The notes under the pieces are model-generated. The model was not told the DNA's origin. It saw only the letters and a program-made list of their open reading frames with translations, and did no database searches. Positions 23,291 to 36,160 of a stretch of DNA of 64,000 nucleotides are shown here, in pieces. A program made the position numbers and the translations under genes. This stretch comes from Pelecanus crispus (Eukaryota; Chordata; Aves; Pelecaniformes; Pelecanidae), in the NCBI RefSeq assembly GCF_030463565.1, contig NC_134648.1, positions 46,438,346-46,502,345 of the forward strand. The letters are read 5' to 3'. Positions within the stretch are counted from its first letter, which is position 1. Each line of letters starts with the position of its first letter.

Positions 23291-26200
23291 TCGGCGGCCC
23301 GAGCTTTAATTCCTCCTGTGATCATTTTGAGACGCCCCTGTGTTTAGTAATAATTTAGACTGATAATTTTGTAATTAAACCAGTGCTATTTTGGAAAAAA
23401 ACTCTTTTTCTTTTCTCTCTCTCTTTTTTTTTTTTTTTTTTTTTTTTGTCTGGTCACGTAGATCTTTAATTTTCTAAGTATCCTGCTCCGCTCACACTAG
23501 CTCGGGGGTGTTGCATGTGCCAAACCGCAAAGCCTATCGAGCACAGGTCCTTGCAGATGAGGAGCGCTCCAGCCTGTGCCTTCGGTAAATTAAAGAGCTC
23601 TGTGTCTTCGTGTGCCTATATATTGACTATTTTCATAGGGTTTTCGCTGTGGTTTGCAGCTCAGTATTGAAAGGCGTTTTTGATACTTCCAGGGAAAAAC
23701 TGAGAAAAAAGATTTTTTTTTTCTTTTTTTTTTTTTTTAAGTATAATGACAGCTGATGTTTTCTCTGTGGTTTTCCCTCTTCCTTTTTTTTTTTTTTCCA
23801 CACTAAGGTTACTGGCATGGGAACGGGACTGTTGTACTTCACGACCTCATCAACACGTGCTGTGTGTTTGCTGTGGTCCGGAGGATCTGACTGTTAAGAA
23901 GTATTCGACCCAAAACATATATATTGATTGTTTGTTCTTAGATTGCTGTATCACAAACAATCCACGTGGTTAAGCACAGCGACCTTCCTTCTTCTGAAAT
24001 TACAAATTTGAAAAGGAACTACGCCTTTCCATGAATGTCTTTTCTGATTAATATACAGTGTAGCTTTTATTCTATTCCAGCATTTCTAGAATGGAGACAA
24101 TATATACAAAGGGAACACATTTATGCCTTATAAAACATATTAACATATTAATGTCTTGCATGTTACCAGAAACTTAAAGGTATTGGCAAATCTGCCAGTA
24201 CGGTAGACTGAAATGTTCTGGTTTCTCAGATGAATATGTTTTTGCCAAAAAGTTCAGAGCTACCATGTGAAGAACCCCTGTTACCAGCCAGTATGTGAAA
24301 AATGCTGTATCCTTTCTTTACTTTTAGTGAAAGAAACATATTTTCATAGCATCAAGATGAGTCTGGAAACACATACAGTTTTTCCAAACTTTAAAAATGT
24401 GAACTACTACTAAAAAATATTGAGTGGCTCTTGCAGTTCCATCCTGCACAGTGTGGTGCATCTCTTAGAGGCACTTAGAATTGCTGTTATTTAATTAGGT
24501 CTCATTTACTTATTACATTCCAGTAACCCATGGATTGTAACACGCTCTGTAACAGAGTGAAACAATGGTCCCTCTTTTAAAGACCTGATAACCAAAGGTT
24601 GGAAATACCTCTGAGAGCCCTCTGCTTCTGCCACTAAAGTATTTCCAAGCCTTCATTTGACTTGAGTAGGGCAGAGGCCCACACAGGCATCTCCTGGTGG
24701 GCCTGCATTAAGCAGCTGATGTCTCAGTGCAGCTTATCCCTTGGGATGCTTTGAGTCCAGTTGTGGATTTGTATGTGTGTGTGTGAGACTGAGTCCCAGT
24801 GAGGAAGTAACTCATCAGTAGGTTGGTCTCTCCCAGATTCCTAGAAGTGGCAGAAGGAAACCCATCAGCTAATCTACGCTGCTGATAATGGAAGAGTAGA
24901 AACTATCTGCAGCTTAGAGTCCTCCCAGCCATCCTTTGGCATCCTTAAACACCTCTTTCCCTTGCTTAGTGGTGTTAGGAGGGTGGTCTCAGATGGCTTC
25001 ATTCTTAAAGTAGGAGTCCATAAAGGACAGTGTCGAGGGACGAGGAAGCGCTTGGAGATTGCTTTCATTCAGCAGGGCATTGCTGTGTATCTCTTGGTTG
25101 TCTCTCCTATCCATCTTGGTTCTCAAGTGGGTTTGACCTAGTGGCTTGCACTCATACAGGCACACAAAAGGTTTTTACTGCATCAGCTTGTATGTCCCTC
25201 ATTTGTATTTATTTAATTTTTGAGGAGATCATGGTCTGAATGAGCTATTCCCGCCTTCACTGTTGTCAAAGGGCACCAGCAGCCAGAAAGGCAAGGGGAA
25301 AAGTAGGGGCATCTGGGGGTGAAGGAGCAGAGGTGAGGCTGCCCACAGGTCCCTCCACAGGACACCCCCCAAACCCTCCGGCTCAAGGCTGCCTGTCACA
25401 GATGACAGCCAGGCTGGTTTCGGGACAGGCTGAAGCCAGTGGGTGGGAGCTCGGGATCTGTTTGTTGCTGGGTTTGTTTCCAAAGCTGAAAATGTTCTGA
25501 GTGGCTTCACCCACCATGTGTGCACATGTTGACCCCTCTGTTGAAGCACCCATGGAAACTCCGAAACAAAGCATGTCCCCCCCGGCCACCTCCCGCCTGC
25601 GGAGGTGAGGGGCAAGGGTCGGGCCACCGTGATGCTCTGCCAGTACCCAGCTGCTGGAACGGAAAGAGAGTCTCCATCCTAAACCTGGTTGGTTTTTACA
25701 ATTTCTGCCTGCATTTGGGATATGCTGGTGGTTGCAGGGGAAAAAAAAAATAATCATCCATCAGTCCAAATGGAAGTGGTACTTTTAAATCCAATCGGCT
25801 TTGTACCACTTTCACTGGAAATATGAAATGCTAAAAATTAAATCCACAGAGCTGCCTTCGATCTTTGCCTGTTAAATCATGATATTTTTAAAAAAAATAA
25901 ATGGAATTCTGTTTAATTTGGCGAATCTCTTCTGTTTATTTTTACTTAGCACTGCATAGCATTACATGCAACTTTTGGCCCTGGAAGGGGTGAAGGGCGG
26001 GAAACCCTGGACAGATTTAAACCAGAAAGAACTGCAGGCTAACTAATGTCTGACTGGTCCAGTGAGCTGGAGATGGTGCCGTGTCCTGCTTTTTACTAGA
26101 AAGAAATCTGGCGTGAAAGCAGGATCTTTGTTGCCTAGGAATTAAGTTGTTGCTGCTGCTTATTCCTTACCTGAACTCCTAATCCTCTGTTTGTGCTACG

Positions 26201-27229
26201 GCACAAAACAAATTATTTCGCATAGACCAAAGGACTCCCTTGTAACAATTAAAGTCTATTGTGTAAAAGTATAAATGGCACATTGATCGTTAAGGTAAGC
26301 TGACTTGTAAAAAGTAATTCTTGGACATGAAGTATGTGGCCATTTAATGTATACTTTGGAGAAGTCATTATGTACGGGGAGGTAAACTACAAACAGTAAA
26401 ATGCTTAGTTAGCCAGTTGGCATGTGCGCTTGGTCTAAACAGACCTCAGCAGAAACAACGTGAAGTTTGCTCCTACTTCTGCAGAAGACACGAGTATTTT
26501 GCTGCTGCTTTCCCTGGGAACAACGACCTTATTCTAGATTTTTTTTTTAATTTCTTAAACAAATAAGCAGCCCCCTCCCCTCAAATAAAAATAAACCCCT
26601 AAGGGACTTTACAAAGTGGGAAATATCCTGAAATCCTTGAACCTCGGACTCTGCTGAGGTCAGTGCAATCTCGGTCCACACTCATTAGGAAAAGAAAAAA
26701 AGAAAAAACCTACCCCCTGCCCAGGGAGTGTTTAAAAGGAGGAGTGTGGATCCACAGAAACCGGTCCTGTCAAGGTCAGCTTTGTCTTGTGAGAGGAAAG
26801 GCGGCAGGGTCAGCATTATTGCACATGAGGAAACCCCCACGGGGGCTGGAAGAGGTCGTCTCTCCTGTCTCCTGTCTCCTCCTGTCTCCCCTTTGGCCAA
26901 TGTGTCCCTTGTTGGGACAAACCTCCCACCGAAGGCGATGGGATTTCTTATTCCCGGAGGGAATTCCTCAGCTGGCCAGTTTAGGGTTCCCGGCTCCCAG
27001 TTTAGGGTGGGGTGGGAGGACTCCTTCTCCCCGGAGCGCAATTTGACTCTCGGGAAGCGGGGTGTCCCCCTGCCCCCCCGGAGCAGCCGGGGGGTCCCTG
27101 GGTGACCGATACGCCTTGCTGGGCCCCTTCCGTGTAATTGCCGACGCCTAAAGGGCATTATTGCCTGGGGAAAAAAAAAAAAAAAAAAAAGAAAAAAAAC
27201 AGTTTTGAAGACATCATTTGCAAGGTGTG
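23291..27229. other. AT-rich intergenic block between CpG islands
   Basis: No gene seen. It contains a poly-T tract (about 23425-23447), further T-rich tracts near 23712-23739 and 23785-23798, and an A-rich tract at 27171-27198. The part from 25800 to 26650 is AT-rich and single-copy-looking. Confidence 0.5.
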
Positions 27230-27665
27230 GCAAACACCCGGGGTGTGAGGCTGGGGCTCCGCGCCGCTCCCCGGGGCTCCGCGGGCGCATCTCCGCGCCG
27301 GCGTAAGCCCTTACCGGGGCCGCTGCAGCGGGCGCTGGGAAGCTCGGGAGCACGAGTGGGTCCTGCCGTGGGATGGATGCGTGCGTGCCGCTGCGCAGAG
27401 GCACGGAGGTTTGCGTCTGTAGCCCACCTCCCGCCGCTCCGTGTGCCTGCGGACACGCGTGGAACGCGCGGCCGCGCAAGGGCCCCGTAGCCGCCCGTCA
27501 TACGTGCAAATGCCTTCACCCGCTCATCGCTGTATTTTGCTTGGCTGTGAAATTTAGCCTGTTTGGATAACACCCGGTAGAAAACATTTACGCTGGAAGC
27601 CAAACAGGCAAATATTTTAATCTCTCATATTAACACAGCGGTTTTCCAATCGGTTGGTTTTTGTG

Positions 27666-27757
27666 CCCGATTATTTATTTATTTATGTGCGCGTTATTCA
27701 TTCATTCGCTCCGTTCATTCATTCATTCACTCGCTCCGTCATTCATTCATTCATTCC
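27666..27757 (+). repeat. (TTAT)n / (TCAT)n tetranucleotide repeat
   Basis: Interrupted tetranucleotide array beginning with TTAT units and continuing as blocks of ATTC/TCAT units separated by GCTCCG spacers. Confidence 0.85.
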
Positions 27758-28282
27758 TCCATCTCTTGCCCTCCACCGACGGGACCGAATCCGCGGTAAC
27801 CCGGGCTGCGCCTGCTGCCACCGGTAGCCCCCGGTGGGGTTTGTTTGCCCGCCCGTTGCCCTGGGGCGGTGTCGGGGTGTGATGGTGCGGAGAGACCCCC
27901 ACCCCCCCCTCCCCGCTCCCTGCTAGGACAGGCTTCTGGGTGTCCCTGCGGTCCGCGGAGGTGGCGGGGCGGGGCGGGGGGGGGCGTTTGCCCGCTCGGC
28001 TGCTCCGTGCTTGCGGCGGTGCCCCATCGCTGCTAAGCCTCCGCGAAGTCAGCGTGAGCAGGCGGGGACCGCAGGTGCCGCGGCTGCGCCCGGGCGAGGG
28101 CCGGTGCCCCACGGCAGCGAGGGCCCCCCCGCCTGCAGCCCGGCTGACACGGGGACGGGCGCCGGGGGGCGCCGGGGCAGGTAGCGGGGCGGCGGGGCCC
28201 GCCGGCCCCGGGGAGGGAAATGTCAAGAACCTCCGGCCCAGCCGGTGCGGACTCGGCCGGCGGAGGGGGGAATGCGCAGTCA

Positions 28283-28291
28283 GACCACCAA
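28283..28291 (-). promoter_or_regulatory. GLI-like motif
   Basis: GACCACCAA is the complement of TTGGTGGTC, one mismatch from the GLI consensus TGGGTGGTC. FOXA genes are known floor-plate targets of Hedgehog signalling, so the motif is plausible but unproven. Confidence 0.3.
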
Positions 28292-28839
28292 CGCGCCTTG
28301 AGCCCTACAATGCGCCACTTAATACACTTCTGTAATTTAAACTTCTGGGGACCCCCTCCTTCCAAGCCGATTTTCGATATAGGTGTTTTCTCATTCCCCC
28401 CCCCCCCCCTTTTCTTTTGAAATGCCCCCACCCCCCTCACCCTCCCGCTCCCTTTCTTCTGAGCCCCGCTCTCTAATTCTAGATGAGTATTACTTTGCTC
28501 TTTTCGTTGGCCAAGCACAATTGTGTTATTGGAGATAATGAATTCAATCCCCATCAAAGAGCATTAGGAGCGCCTTGGCCCTGTAGTGCCTTTTTTCAAA
28601 CCGGGAATGAAAGGCAGAGAGAAAATTCTCTGGGTAGCCTCCGCGATGGCAGCTTTTGAAGTGAAGGGAGGCGGGCATTGTTGTTCACATTTTTGTCCAT
28701 ACGGCTGAAGAAAGACCGGCGGCTTTTGATGAGAAGATGAGAACCGCCTCGTAAGTTGAGCAACAAGTTAGATGGCGAAGCCTTACCGCTGCCTACAGCC
28801 TGTGGATAACATATGTCCCGCATTAATAGGGGCTCAAGG

Positions 28840-29160
28840 GAACAATTGCCCGGGGGGGTGGGGTGGGGGAGAGCTCTGCTCGGCACCGGCCAGCGGCTCT
28901 TTTTTCCCCCGTCCTCTGGACACCGATGCCCCGGTGGGGGTGTTTTTAAGGGAGACCCGGGGAGATGCGCCGGGGCTCTGGGGTTGCTCGGGTGTCCGCG
29001 GGGCCGAGCGGCGGGGAGGCGGCGTGCACCGGCCCCGGCCCCCCGGGAGGGGGGACGGGGGGACCCCGGTGGGCGGGCGGGGATGTGCGGGGTCCCCTCC
29101 GCTCACAGTTTCCTATGGTTCTGCCAGGGCTCCTGGTGGCCGGGGCGTCATGTTAGGTCT
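28840..29160. promoter_or_regulatory. CpG island
   Basis: Short GC- and CpG-rich block between AT-rich segments, with no gene recognised. Confidence 0.55.
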
Positions 29161-29289
29161 GCTGCCATGTATTTGGAGGCGAGGGCACCCACCCCTTCTA
29201 AACAGGAGTCTTTCTCTGTTCTTTTTTTTTCCCCACTAAATGTGGGGCCGGGGCTTGGTTTTGTTGCCCCTTTGTTGTTGTTGTCGTTC

Positions 29290-29780
29290 CCTTTCCATTT
29301 CATATAACGTCATGACATACCTGAAGTTTGTAAAGTACTTCCTTAGCTAAAGCAGCCAGGCAAGGAAAAAAAAGAGGGAAAACGTCTGTTGGCCACACCA
29401 GATAACCTTAGAACTAGAAAACTTGTTGCATACATTTGAATAAGTTCAGACATGCTCTTATTCCAATCTTCTGCCCCGCAGTTCAAAGATTCTCCGCCCC
29501 CGGGGCTTTATTATGCTAAAGAGGTCATTACTGAGAGTCACTATGGAGAGATCCCGGTTTGCAGAATGAGGCCCACCTCCTAGTTACCAACATGTTTACA
29601 TTTTCCGCCGGTCATAACCGGAGGAAATGTGCGTTAGCAACCCGCCGGGCAGGCTCGGAGAAGAGAAGGAATAAAGGGGAAAATGTATTTCAGCTACTGC
29701 GCAGTAGCTTGCAAATGTAGATGATTCATTAGGGAGCACTTAGAGGTATCGGGGACAAAGGCGGTGTTTGCCGTAGAAAT
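29290..29780. promoter_or_regulatory. candidate FOXA1 distal enhancer
   Basis: A moderate-GC block between two CpG islands that carries several exact motifs: TTCAAAG (TCF/LEF type, about 29484), an AGGTCA nuclear-receptor half-site (about 29522), a TATGCTAAA POU-like site (about 29512) and TGTTTAC (29593-29599, forkhead). Pioneer factor, nuclear receptor and TCF inputs together are typical of FOXA1-bound enhancers. This is motif-based inference without conservation data. Confidence 0.35.
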
Positions 29781-30540
29781 GGTTGCTGCCGGAGGGCCGG
29801 GTCCCGCTCCCGGGGAGGGCGGCTCTGCCCCGGTGCCCGGGCTGCCCAGGGGCGAGGTGAGAGCCGGCGGCCGGGCCCCGGCAGCGCCTCTGCACCCCCC
29901 TGCCCCGCTAGCGTGGCGTGGGGTGGAAACACGCGGGTGCCACTCCCAGCGGCGTGGGGCCGCTCCTGGAGCCCTCCCGAAGCGGGTGCCAGCCCTGGGG
30001 CGGGGGGGGGCACACGGCACCTCCGTCTGACTGCTCATGGCCAGCGGGTGCCCGTCCGTGAAGGGGGTGCCCCCGCCCCATCTGACGGGGGTGGGTTTTT
30101 TTCCCCGGGACGACGGCGGACTCGGCACCCTTTCACCGCCGAGAGGCGTGTGAACGGGCCCGGTTTCGGAAGCAGGCACGCGGTCACCCGAAACGTGTCC
30201 CCCCGCGGACCCCGCCCCGCGCTGTGCCCTCCGGGGACCCAGTGAAGGCGAAGGACGGGGGTCGCAAACCCAAAGGTGGGCCGGACCACAGGTGGGCAAC
30301 GCCGCCCGCCGGGGGAGGCTCGGGCCACCGGGGCCGGGCAGCAGAGCGGGGCGGGCGGGGAGGGCAGCGGCACCCGCGCCCCGCCGGGCCCGGGCCCGGG
30401 CCCGCCCGCTCCCGCGTCGCCTCCGCGCCCCTTCAGGGCTTCCCCCGCCGCGGGGGGACCTCCGAGGAGGGCCCAGGGCAGCGGGGGCACGGCAACGCTC
30501 AGCCCCAGCGCGCCTTCCGCCTGCTGGCTGGAATAACAAT
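29780..30540. promoter_or_regulatory. CpG island
   Basis: GC-rich block with high CpG density and overlapping chance frames on both strands, including a 324-codon minus frame. The frames have no recognisable domain and skewed Pro/Gly/Arg/Ala content, so no gene is called. Confidence 0.6.
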
Positions 30541-30568
30541 AATAATAGTGATAATAATAATAATAGTA
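30537..30568 (+). repeat. (TAA)n microsatellite
   Basis: A run of TAA and TGA-interrupted units at the right edge of the CpG island. Confidence 0.85.
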
Positions 30569-30779
30569 CCCATCCTGCCGCTGGCTGCCCCTTGGAATAA
30601 CGAGCAGGTGTATGAACACTTAACGGGAAAAAAAACCCAGATTGCCAGCAGTAAAACGGTAGTAGCAAAATAACGAGGAGCTCCCCCTAAAACAACCCGC
30701 CTTGGGCAAAACCCATCGGAGCAATGCTCCCGCAGCAGAGGCGCCATTCCGGGAAATGATCGTTTCAATGAATTCAACT

Positions 30780-32130
30780 AAACGTGGGAGTTTTGGGGTG
30801 GGGAGAAGAGAGGAGATTGCAATTTTTTCCCCTCGTAGAGACAAATGGATTCTGCCATGAGGCTACATATGTTTTAAATCCTAATGACCGGAGACAAAGG
30901 TGAGCGCTGGCAGTTTGATCTGTCCAAAGTTCAAAGATCTGAAATCTCAATGAGAGTCTGTTTGAGGTGAAGGGGAGAAGCACAAACATGATGGCACGGC
31001 TTGGGCCAGAAAGTTGCAGGGTTTGGGGGTGAAATGCGAGGTTATTTACGCTAATCTATCCTTAACTGCTACTTTGTCACAATGGGCAGAATAATTAGTA
31101 GAAAATAACCAGAGAGAACAAAGGCAGGTTTTCTTCTTATCGCCTCCCGCTTTCCACTCTTCTCTTCCCTCAATTATTTTCTCCCGCTGAAAAAGACCTT
31201 TCGACACTGCAAATCGCAGAAAATGTACAATCTAATTTTTCAGTTATTACTCTGCCTTTGCTAGTAGCTGAGAAGCCTGGGTTTGCATTAAGAGAAAAAA
31301 AATGACCCGTTTTGCAGCACCGCCCTTGACATTTAAATAATCAAACTAATTGCATTTTTATTTTAGCTATTAACCATTCTCCTGTATTTCCTATCGCAAT
31401 ATTGCAGCGTGGGAGTTTTGCGAGGACTTACGTGTACATTCCGTACCCCGGTCACTCTCTGTGCACTATTGTGGTGTGATTTTCGCCTGGTCATTGTGTG
31501 TTGTGTATATTTCCGCTTGTCTCCCCTGGAAACAAATACATATTAATTATATATATGTTAATATATACAATGTATGCATCTATATGCCTCCCGAGAGAAC
31601 TTTCTATCCCATGTTTATATGAGGATAATTTGCTTCTTCACGAATTGACATGAGCACGAAAATGCACACAAAAATTTTTATCTATTGAGTCTCTGGTTTT
31701 AAAATATTTTTCAGAGCGATTAATCACATATACTCACACATATATGGCTAGATCCCGTTTTATCGTGACAGAAAAGAAATAAGACGAGGTGCATTGCTAC
31801 CGCAATCAAGCGTTTTATCTACAACATCGCTGTAAAATTAAAACGGAGTCAGTTGCTCTTTTAAAGGCTAGTTGGCGTTACAGCAAGGGAATTAATTTAT
31901 TTCGGGTTTATGTTGACGGACCAGTAGCCATTCAAGTGTTCAATATCTACTCAACATTTCAAAACAGCTTTTGAAGCTATGCCAACGGCTGAAGTGTTTT
32001 CTCGCGCCGTTCTTTTGCGATTTACTTGTATGTTATTGACACGACTAAGTTTCAGAGGGAAACACTGGCCGGGAAATATTTTTTCTCATCTTTCGGTCCC
32101 GAACATTTCAAATTAATTCCTTCCAATAAA
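30780..32130. other. AT-rich non-coding block between islands
   Basis: Compositionally quiet, AT-rich and free of recognised repeats. It contains GTTATTTACG at about 31031 and many TAAT/ATTA cores. The pattern suggests a conserved non-coding element near a developmental gene, but I cannot test conservation here. Confidence 0.35.
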
Positions 32131-32269
32131 CGTACACCCTCCGATTGTTTGCCGATGTAGATGTCAGTGTTGTCCATTCGCACTCAGAAAACAACCCAGG
32201 AGGTACTTGTGGTTTTATTTCTCCCCCCCCCCCGATTTGGGCGGCTGAAGTTGGTTTTATTCCATCGAC

Positions 32270-32840
32270 TCTCCCCTTCCCCGGAGGGAAAGCGCTGGTC
32301 GCAGGTGTCCCGAGGAGGTGCCACGGCCGAGGGCCCCATCCTGCCCGCCTTGCCGGGGGGCGCAGGGCCGCCGGACCCCGCGGCACAGGCGGGCCCCGCA
32401 GTGCCAAGGCCGGACCCTCCGCGGCTCCTCGCCCCCGGCTGCGGGGGCTGCCCCTGCCCAGCCCCGCGGAGTCGCGCCCGGACCCGCCGCGCCGCCTCGA
32501 CGGCCCCTGCCCCGCCGGCGCGCCCTGCAAAGGCGGCCGGCACCCCCCCAACCCCCCCGCCCTCCCCGCCCAGGGCCGGGGGCCTCCTCGCCGCCCAAAC
32601 CCCGCGTAAATCTTTACAGAGATCCCCCGCCGCCCTGAATTACTCCCCGCTTGTGTTTAATGACGTTAAATGAGCCGTTTTCGCTCCCTCGCACGTGGCC
32701 GGCCGGAGATAATTGCCGTGCAGGAAAAGGCGAAGTTCCCCTATAAATTGCGGCGGCGGCCGGAGCCGGCAGGCTGGCGGGCCCCCGCGTTGCCTGTGTC
32801 CCGGGCGCGGGGCTGAGACACCACCTCCGACACGGGCAAA
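32270..32840. promoter_or_regulatory. CpG island
   Basis: GC- and CpG-rich block, followed at its right edge by a CCCT microsatellite. No supported gene; frames on both strands overlap fully. Confidence 0.6.
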
Positions 32841-32859
32841 AACCCCGCACCCGCCAGCT

Positions 32860-32896
32860 CCCTCCCTCCCTCCCTCCCTCCCTCCCTCCTTCCCTC
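32860..32896 (+). repeat. (CCCT)n microsatellite
   Basis: Tandem CCCT units, nearly perfect. Confidence 0.85.
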
Positions 32897-33169
32897 CCGG
32901 CACAGAGTGAGCGGTCCGGCTGGAAGGAGATGCTCGTAAGCTCCCCTCTACATCTTGCGGGGCGGGGCGGGGGGGTGCACCCTCTTCCTTTGGAGCCTGC
33001 TTCTCGTTTATTTTTGCACTGTGGCTGGGGGCTTCTCGAGCACAGGACTAGAGCAGCGGCAGGGCAGCTAGGAGCGGGAGAGAAAACGGGGGACTCCTCT
33101 CCCCTCTGTTGACTCCCAAGTCTCAAACCGATCAGAGAAAGCTGCGCGCTCTGCCTCGGGGACCCGCAT

Positions 33170-33370
33170 TTTTAACGTGAGCCGCATCCCTGTTATGTCA
33201 GCGGATCGTCGCCCACCGCAGCCACCATTTGCCTCCGAGAAGAAAGGGAAGGGAGATAATCTTGATGGCGAGTGGCGAAGGGGCACACGCTGTATCCGTG
33301 ACAGGCTCCGCTCCTTATCTGTGAGAGGTTTGGAGCCGCGCCGGTCCGCTTAAACCCTTTTATTACCCAC
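33170..33370. promoter_or_regulatory. GATA-motif pair, candidate enhancer
   Basis: AGATAATC (about 33255) and CTTATCT (about 33313) are GATA-type sites in opposite orientations about 60 bp apart, in a moderate-GC block. GATA and FOXA factors cooperate at endodermal enhancers. Inference only. Confidence 0.3.
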
Positions 33371-33599
33371 GCCCCGAATATTTCCATTACACACGGTCTG
33401 TGCTCCTCAGCTGATACGTGAAACCTGCTGCTGCCTTATCGCTGTCTGTCGATTGATATTTTCTGTGTACGAGCCCAAGGCATTAAATCAATGTCTCCAC
33501 TCTGCAGTGGCATATTCTCTACAGACCAGTCTGTGGGAGACAAGTGGAGTCCTGCTGAAAACGGGCTTCATCCTGTCTCGGTTCGCACGAAGCTCCGTT

Positions 33600-34540
33600 T
33601 GGCGGGAGAAGCGGGACTTTAAGAAGGATCCACCTGCCCGGACTTGGTGCCGAGCAACCCCGAGCTGCCCCTGGCTGCGGGGCATCTCCCGGTGTTTGCC
33701 CGTTCAGGAAATACAGCGGGCGAAGGGGCCGCGCAGCCGGCTCGTGGGGTACCCGGCCAAACCCGCCGCCCCGGCCACGGGACCCCGCTCCCTGCCGCTG
33801 CAGGGTCCGCATGCGGCAGCCCGGGCGGCACCGGCGGAAAATCTCCGCCCGACCGAGCGCGCCCGCGTAGCCCGGCGCCGGCTCCGTCTCGCCGGCAGCG
33901 CCGCGCTCGCACCCGGCCCCCCGCCAGCGGCCGAGCCGCCCACACCTGCGAAGCCCACGGCAGAGGGGCTCCCCGGTCTTTTTTTTTTTTTTTTTTTCTT
34001 TTTTTCCCCTCCCGTTTTTCACTGGGTAGTAGCGCTGGAGGAATTCGGTGAGATTTCTGGGACTCTGGCTCGGCTTTTCTTTTCTAAATCGAGCCGTACA
34101 TTTAGTTTGTCGCCGCTGTCCCTAACCCGTCAGGGGGCAATTATGTGCTAATTATGAGAATTACACAGTTCTTTTATCTGGCGGCCGTGCACGGAGGGGG
34201 CTGAGCAGAGCGAAATCTGTTCACGTTTAAACACCCCCTCCCCCTGCCCCCGCCGATGCCGCTTGCTGGGGACCAGCGCTCGCCAGCGCGGCTGCTGCTA
34301 TTACCGGGGTCGATCCGAGCCAGGGCTACAAAGCGGGACTTGGGCTGGGAGCTCGGCCCGGCCTCTCCAGCGGCGCGGGGTGCGGTGGAGCAGCGCGGGG
34401 GATGCTCCCCTCGGGCGTCGCCCCGTCCGGCGGGGAAGCACCGGCCCTGGCTGCTGCCACCACCCCGGCAGCTCCGGCTGCGAAGCACCCGGGAGGTTAC
34501 ACCGCCTCGGGTGGCTTTTTCCTTCCCTCCTTCCACCTAC
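33600..34540. promoter_or_regulatory. CpG islands just downstream of FOXA1
   Basis: Two GC-rich blocks (33.6-33.96 and 34.17-34.54 kb) separated by a T-rich tract at 33979-34005. An A-rich tract follows at 34557-34582. No gene is supported. Confidence 0.55.
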
Positions 34541-34554
34541 CCCGGCACCGGGAA

Positions 34555-34586
<32 letters not shown>

Positions 34587-34831
34587 GAAAAACAAATAGA
34601 AGAAAAAAAATAGAAAAGGCCACCACACACCCACCCGCAGACATCGCAGCGTCCCGCACACACACCCTGCGGGCGCGTCCCCTCCGCACAGGCTTGGCCG
34701 TACAAATCGTTCCTCTTCACATCCACGTTTTAGCGCTGCGTTTGTTTTTCGGGCACATGGCTCCGTCCTCCGTAACCCGCCCCAGAAATTTTGAAAGAAA
34801 ATAGCAAAAGTCTTTCATTGTTAACATTTGA

Positions 34832-34837
34832 TTTATT
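34832..34837 (-). terminator. FOXA1: distal FOXA1 polyadenylation signal (AATAAA)
   Basis: TTTATT on the + strand, so AATAAA in the FOXA1 sense. It is the last such hexamer before the GC-rich downstream block. Confidence 0.5.
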
Positions 34838-35584
34838 TAAAGTCCTTAACTGCAAATGATCAAAAACATACTTCACGCATTAAATTCTCAGTTATCGTTT
34901 TAAATCAAAATATTTTTTCAATTACAATCACATTTATAAAATTAACAAAATTTCTTAAATTCACGTGTAATTCTTTTTTTACTGTCATTTAAAGCAATTT
35001 CCAGCTGTAAAGAAAGAAAAAAATATAAACCATGCAATAAATTAAGAACATTGAGACAGCGAACAGGAATAATAATAAAACCCGTCTGGCTATGCTAACA
35101 CCGTGTAAAACTGTGGAAAGTGCATTAACACTGGATGAAACAAGCTAACGATGGCGATAATTAAACGGCCACAAAAAAATTGGATGTGGAATTCATTAAA
35201 CAAGTTGGAAAAGGGGAGAGAGACAGAGCTCTCCTCTTTTCCTTGCGTTGGTGTAATAGTCAACGTTTCCTGGGGGAGGGGGAAAATAACCTTGTTATAG
35301 ATACACAGTTCTAGCTGGTACACAATGAAGACACTTAAATTAAATAAGCATGTCATCCACACGTTGATGAGAGTTCCTGATGAACGAGAATCTTCGGTAA
35401 CAGATGGGAAGGAAAAAAAAAAAATCCAACTGGCTGTGACCTCTTTATATTACATCCCAAGACAGGTAACACTTGGAAAAAAATAAGGGTCGCATCCTGC
35501 ACTCCAAAGCTCCAGTTGTTCCCCTCGGGAGTGCAGGATCCGGCCCGCAGCATCTGGGTGTATGCGGGTTGTACTAGCCGAAGG

Positions 35585-35590
35585 TTTATT
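35585..35590 (-). terminator. FOXA1: possible proximal FOXA1 polyadenylation signal
   Basis: AATAAA in the FOXA1 sense, about 575 nt after the stop codon. Use is not known. Confidence 0.35.
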
Positions 35591-36160
35591 TTGCAAGTAT
35601 CAAAAGGATGATCCGAGAAAGTAAATAGTCCTCTTGTTGCTTAGAGATTCTCTTAGTGTTTTGCTACTTCACAGCAGTATTGTCCTTCAAAGCCTTTTTA
35701 ATTAAAAAAAGCCTTAAATGTCTACTCGCTTCTTCATCTCCGTATTGTTAAAGTATTGCCACATACCTGTAAACTTACATGAGATTATAGAGCACAGAAG
35801 GGGGGAAGACGAGGGGGAGGAAAGCACAAACAAGTAGTTTACAAGCTCAACATTTTTTTTTTTTCTTCTTTTTAGTAACACCCTGCAAAGGCTGGGGGGA
35901 TCTCCGGGGAGAGGGGCTGGGCGGCGGGGACGGGAGGGGGTATGTACAAGCGGGACGCGGCCAGCTTTGCAGGAGGTCGTGGTGGATCATAACAACACAC
36001 AACGCGTTGCGAGACAATTAAAAAGTAACAGTCCTTTGCACGCAGCGTGCGGAAACACCTCGGTTTGTGGAAGGGAGAGGGAAAGGGGGGAGAGAAGCCA
36101 GGAAAGGGGAGGAAGAGGGGGAGAGGGGCTCGCCCCCGGCGGCGGCGGTGGGGTGCAGAG

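Larger units (their letters stand above)
27230..28300. promoter_or_regulatory. CpG islands downstream of FOXA1 (27.2-27.5 and 27.8-28.3 kb)
   Basis: Two GC-rich, CpG-dense blocks flank a (TCAT)n microsatellite. Reading frames in them are GC-driven. A GLI-like site lies at the right edge (28283-28291). They belong to the cluster of islands around FOXA1. Confidence 0.6.
34815..36160 (-). other. FOXA1: FOXA1 3'UTR
   Basis: AT-rich sequence directly downstream of the FOXA1 stop. On the minus strand a canonical AATAAA is read at 34837-34832, implying cleavage near 34815 and a 3'UTR of about 1.35 kb, in keeping with the long FOXA1 3'UTR of other vertebrates. Another AATAAA at 35590-35585 could give a 3'UTR of about 0.6 kb. 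Confidence 0.65.

Noticed and set aside
22463-23325. Long reading frames (up to 243 codons) on both strands in the 22.4-23.3 kb CpG island
   Set aside because: Frames are open on both strands at once, with Pro/Gly/Arg/Ala-rich composition and no domain. GC-rich DNA lacks stop codons, so they are not evidence of genes.
29694-30668. A 324-codon minus frame next to FOXA1
   Set aside because: Lies in a CpG island, overlapped by frames on both strands; no domain; low-complexity Pro/Arg/Gly/Ala.
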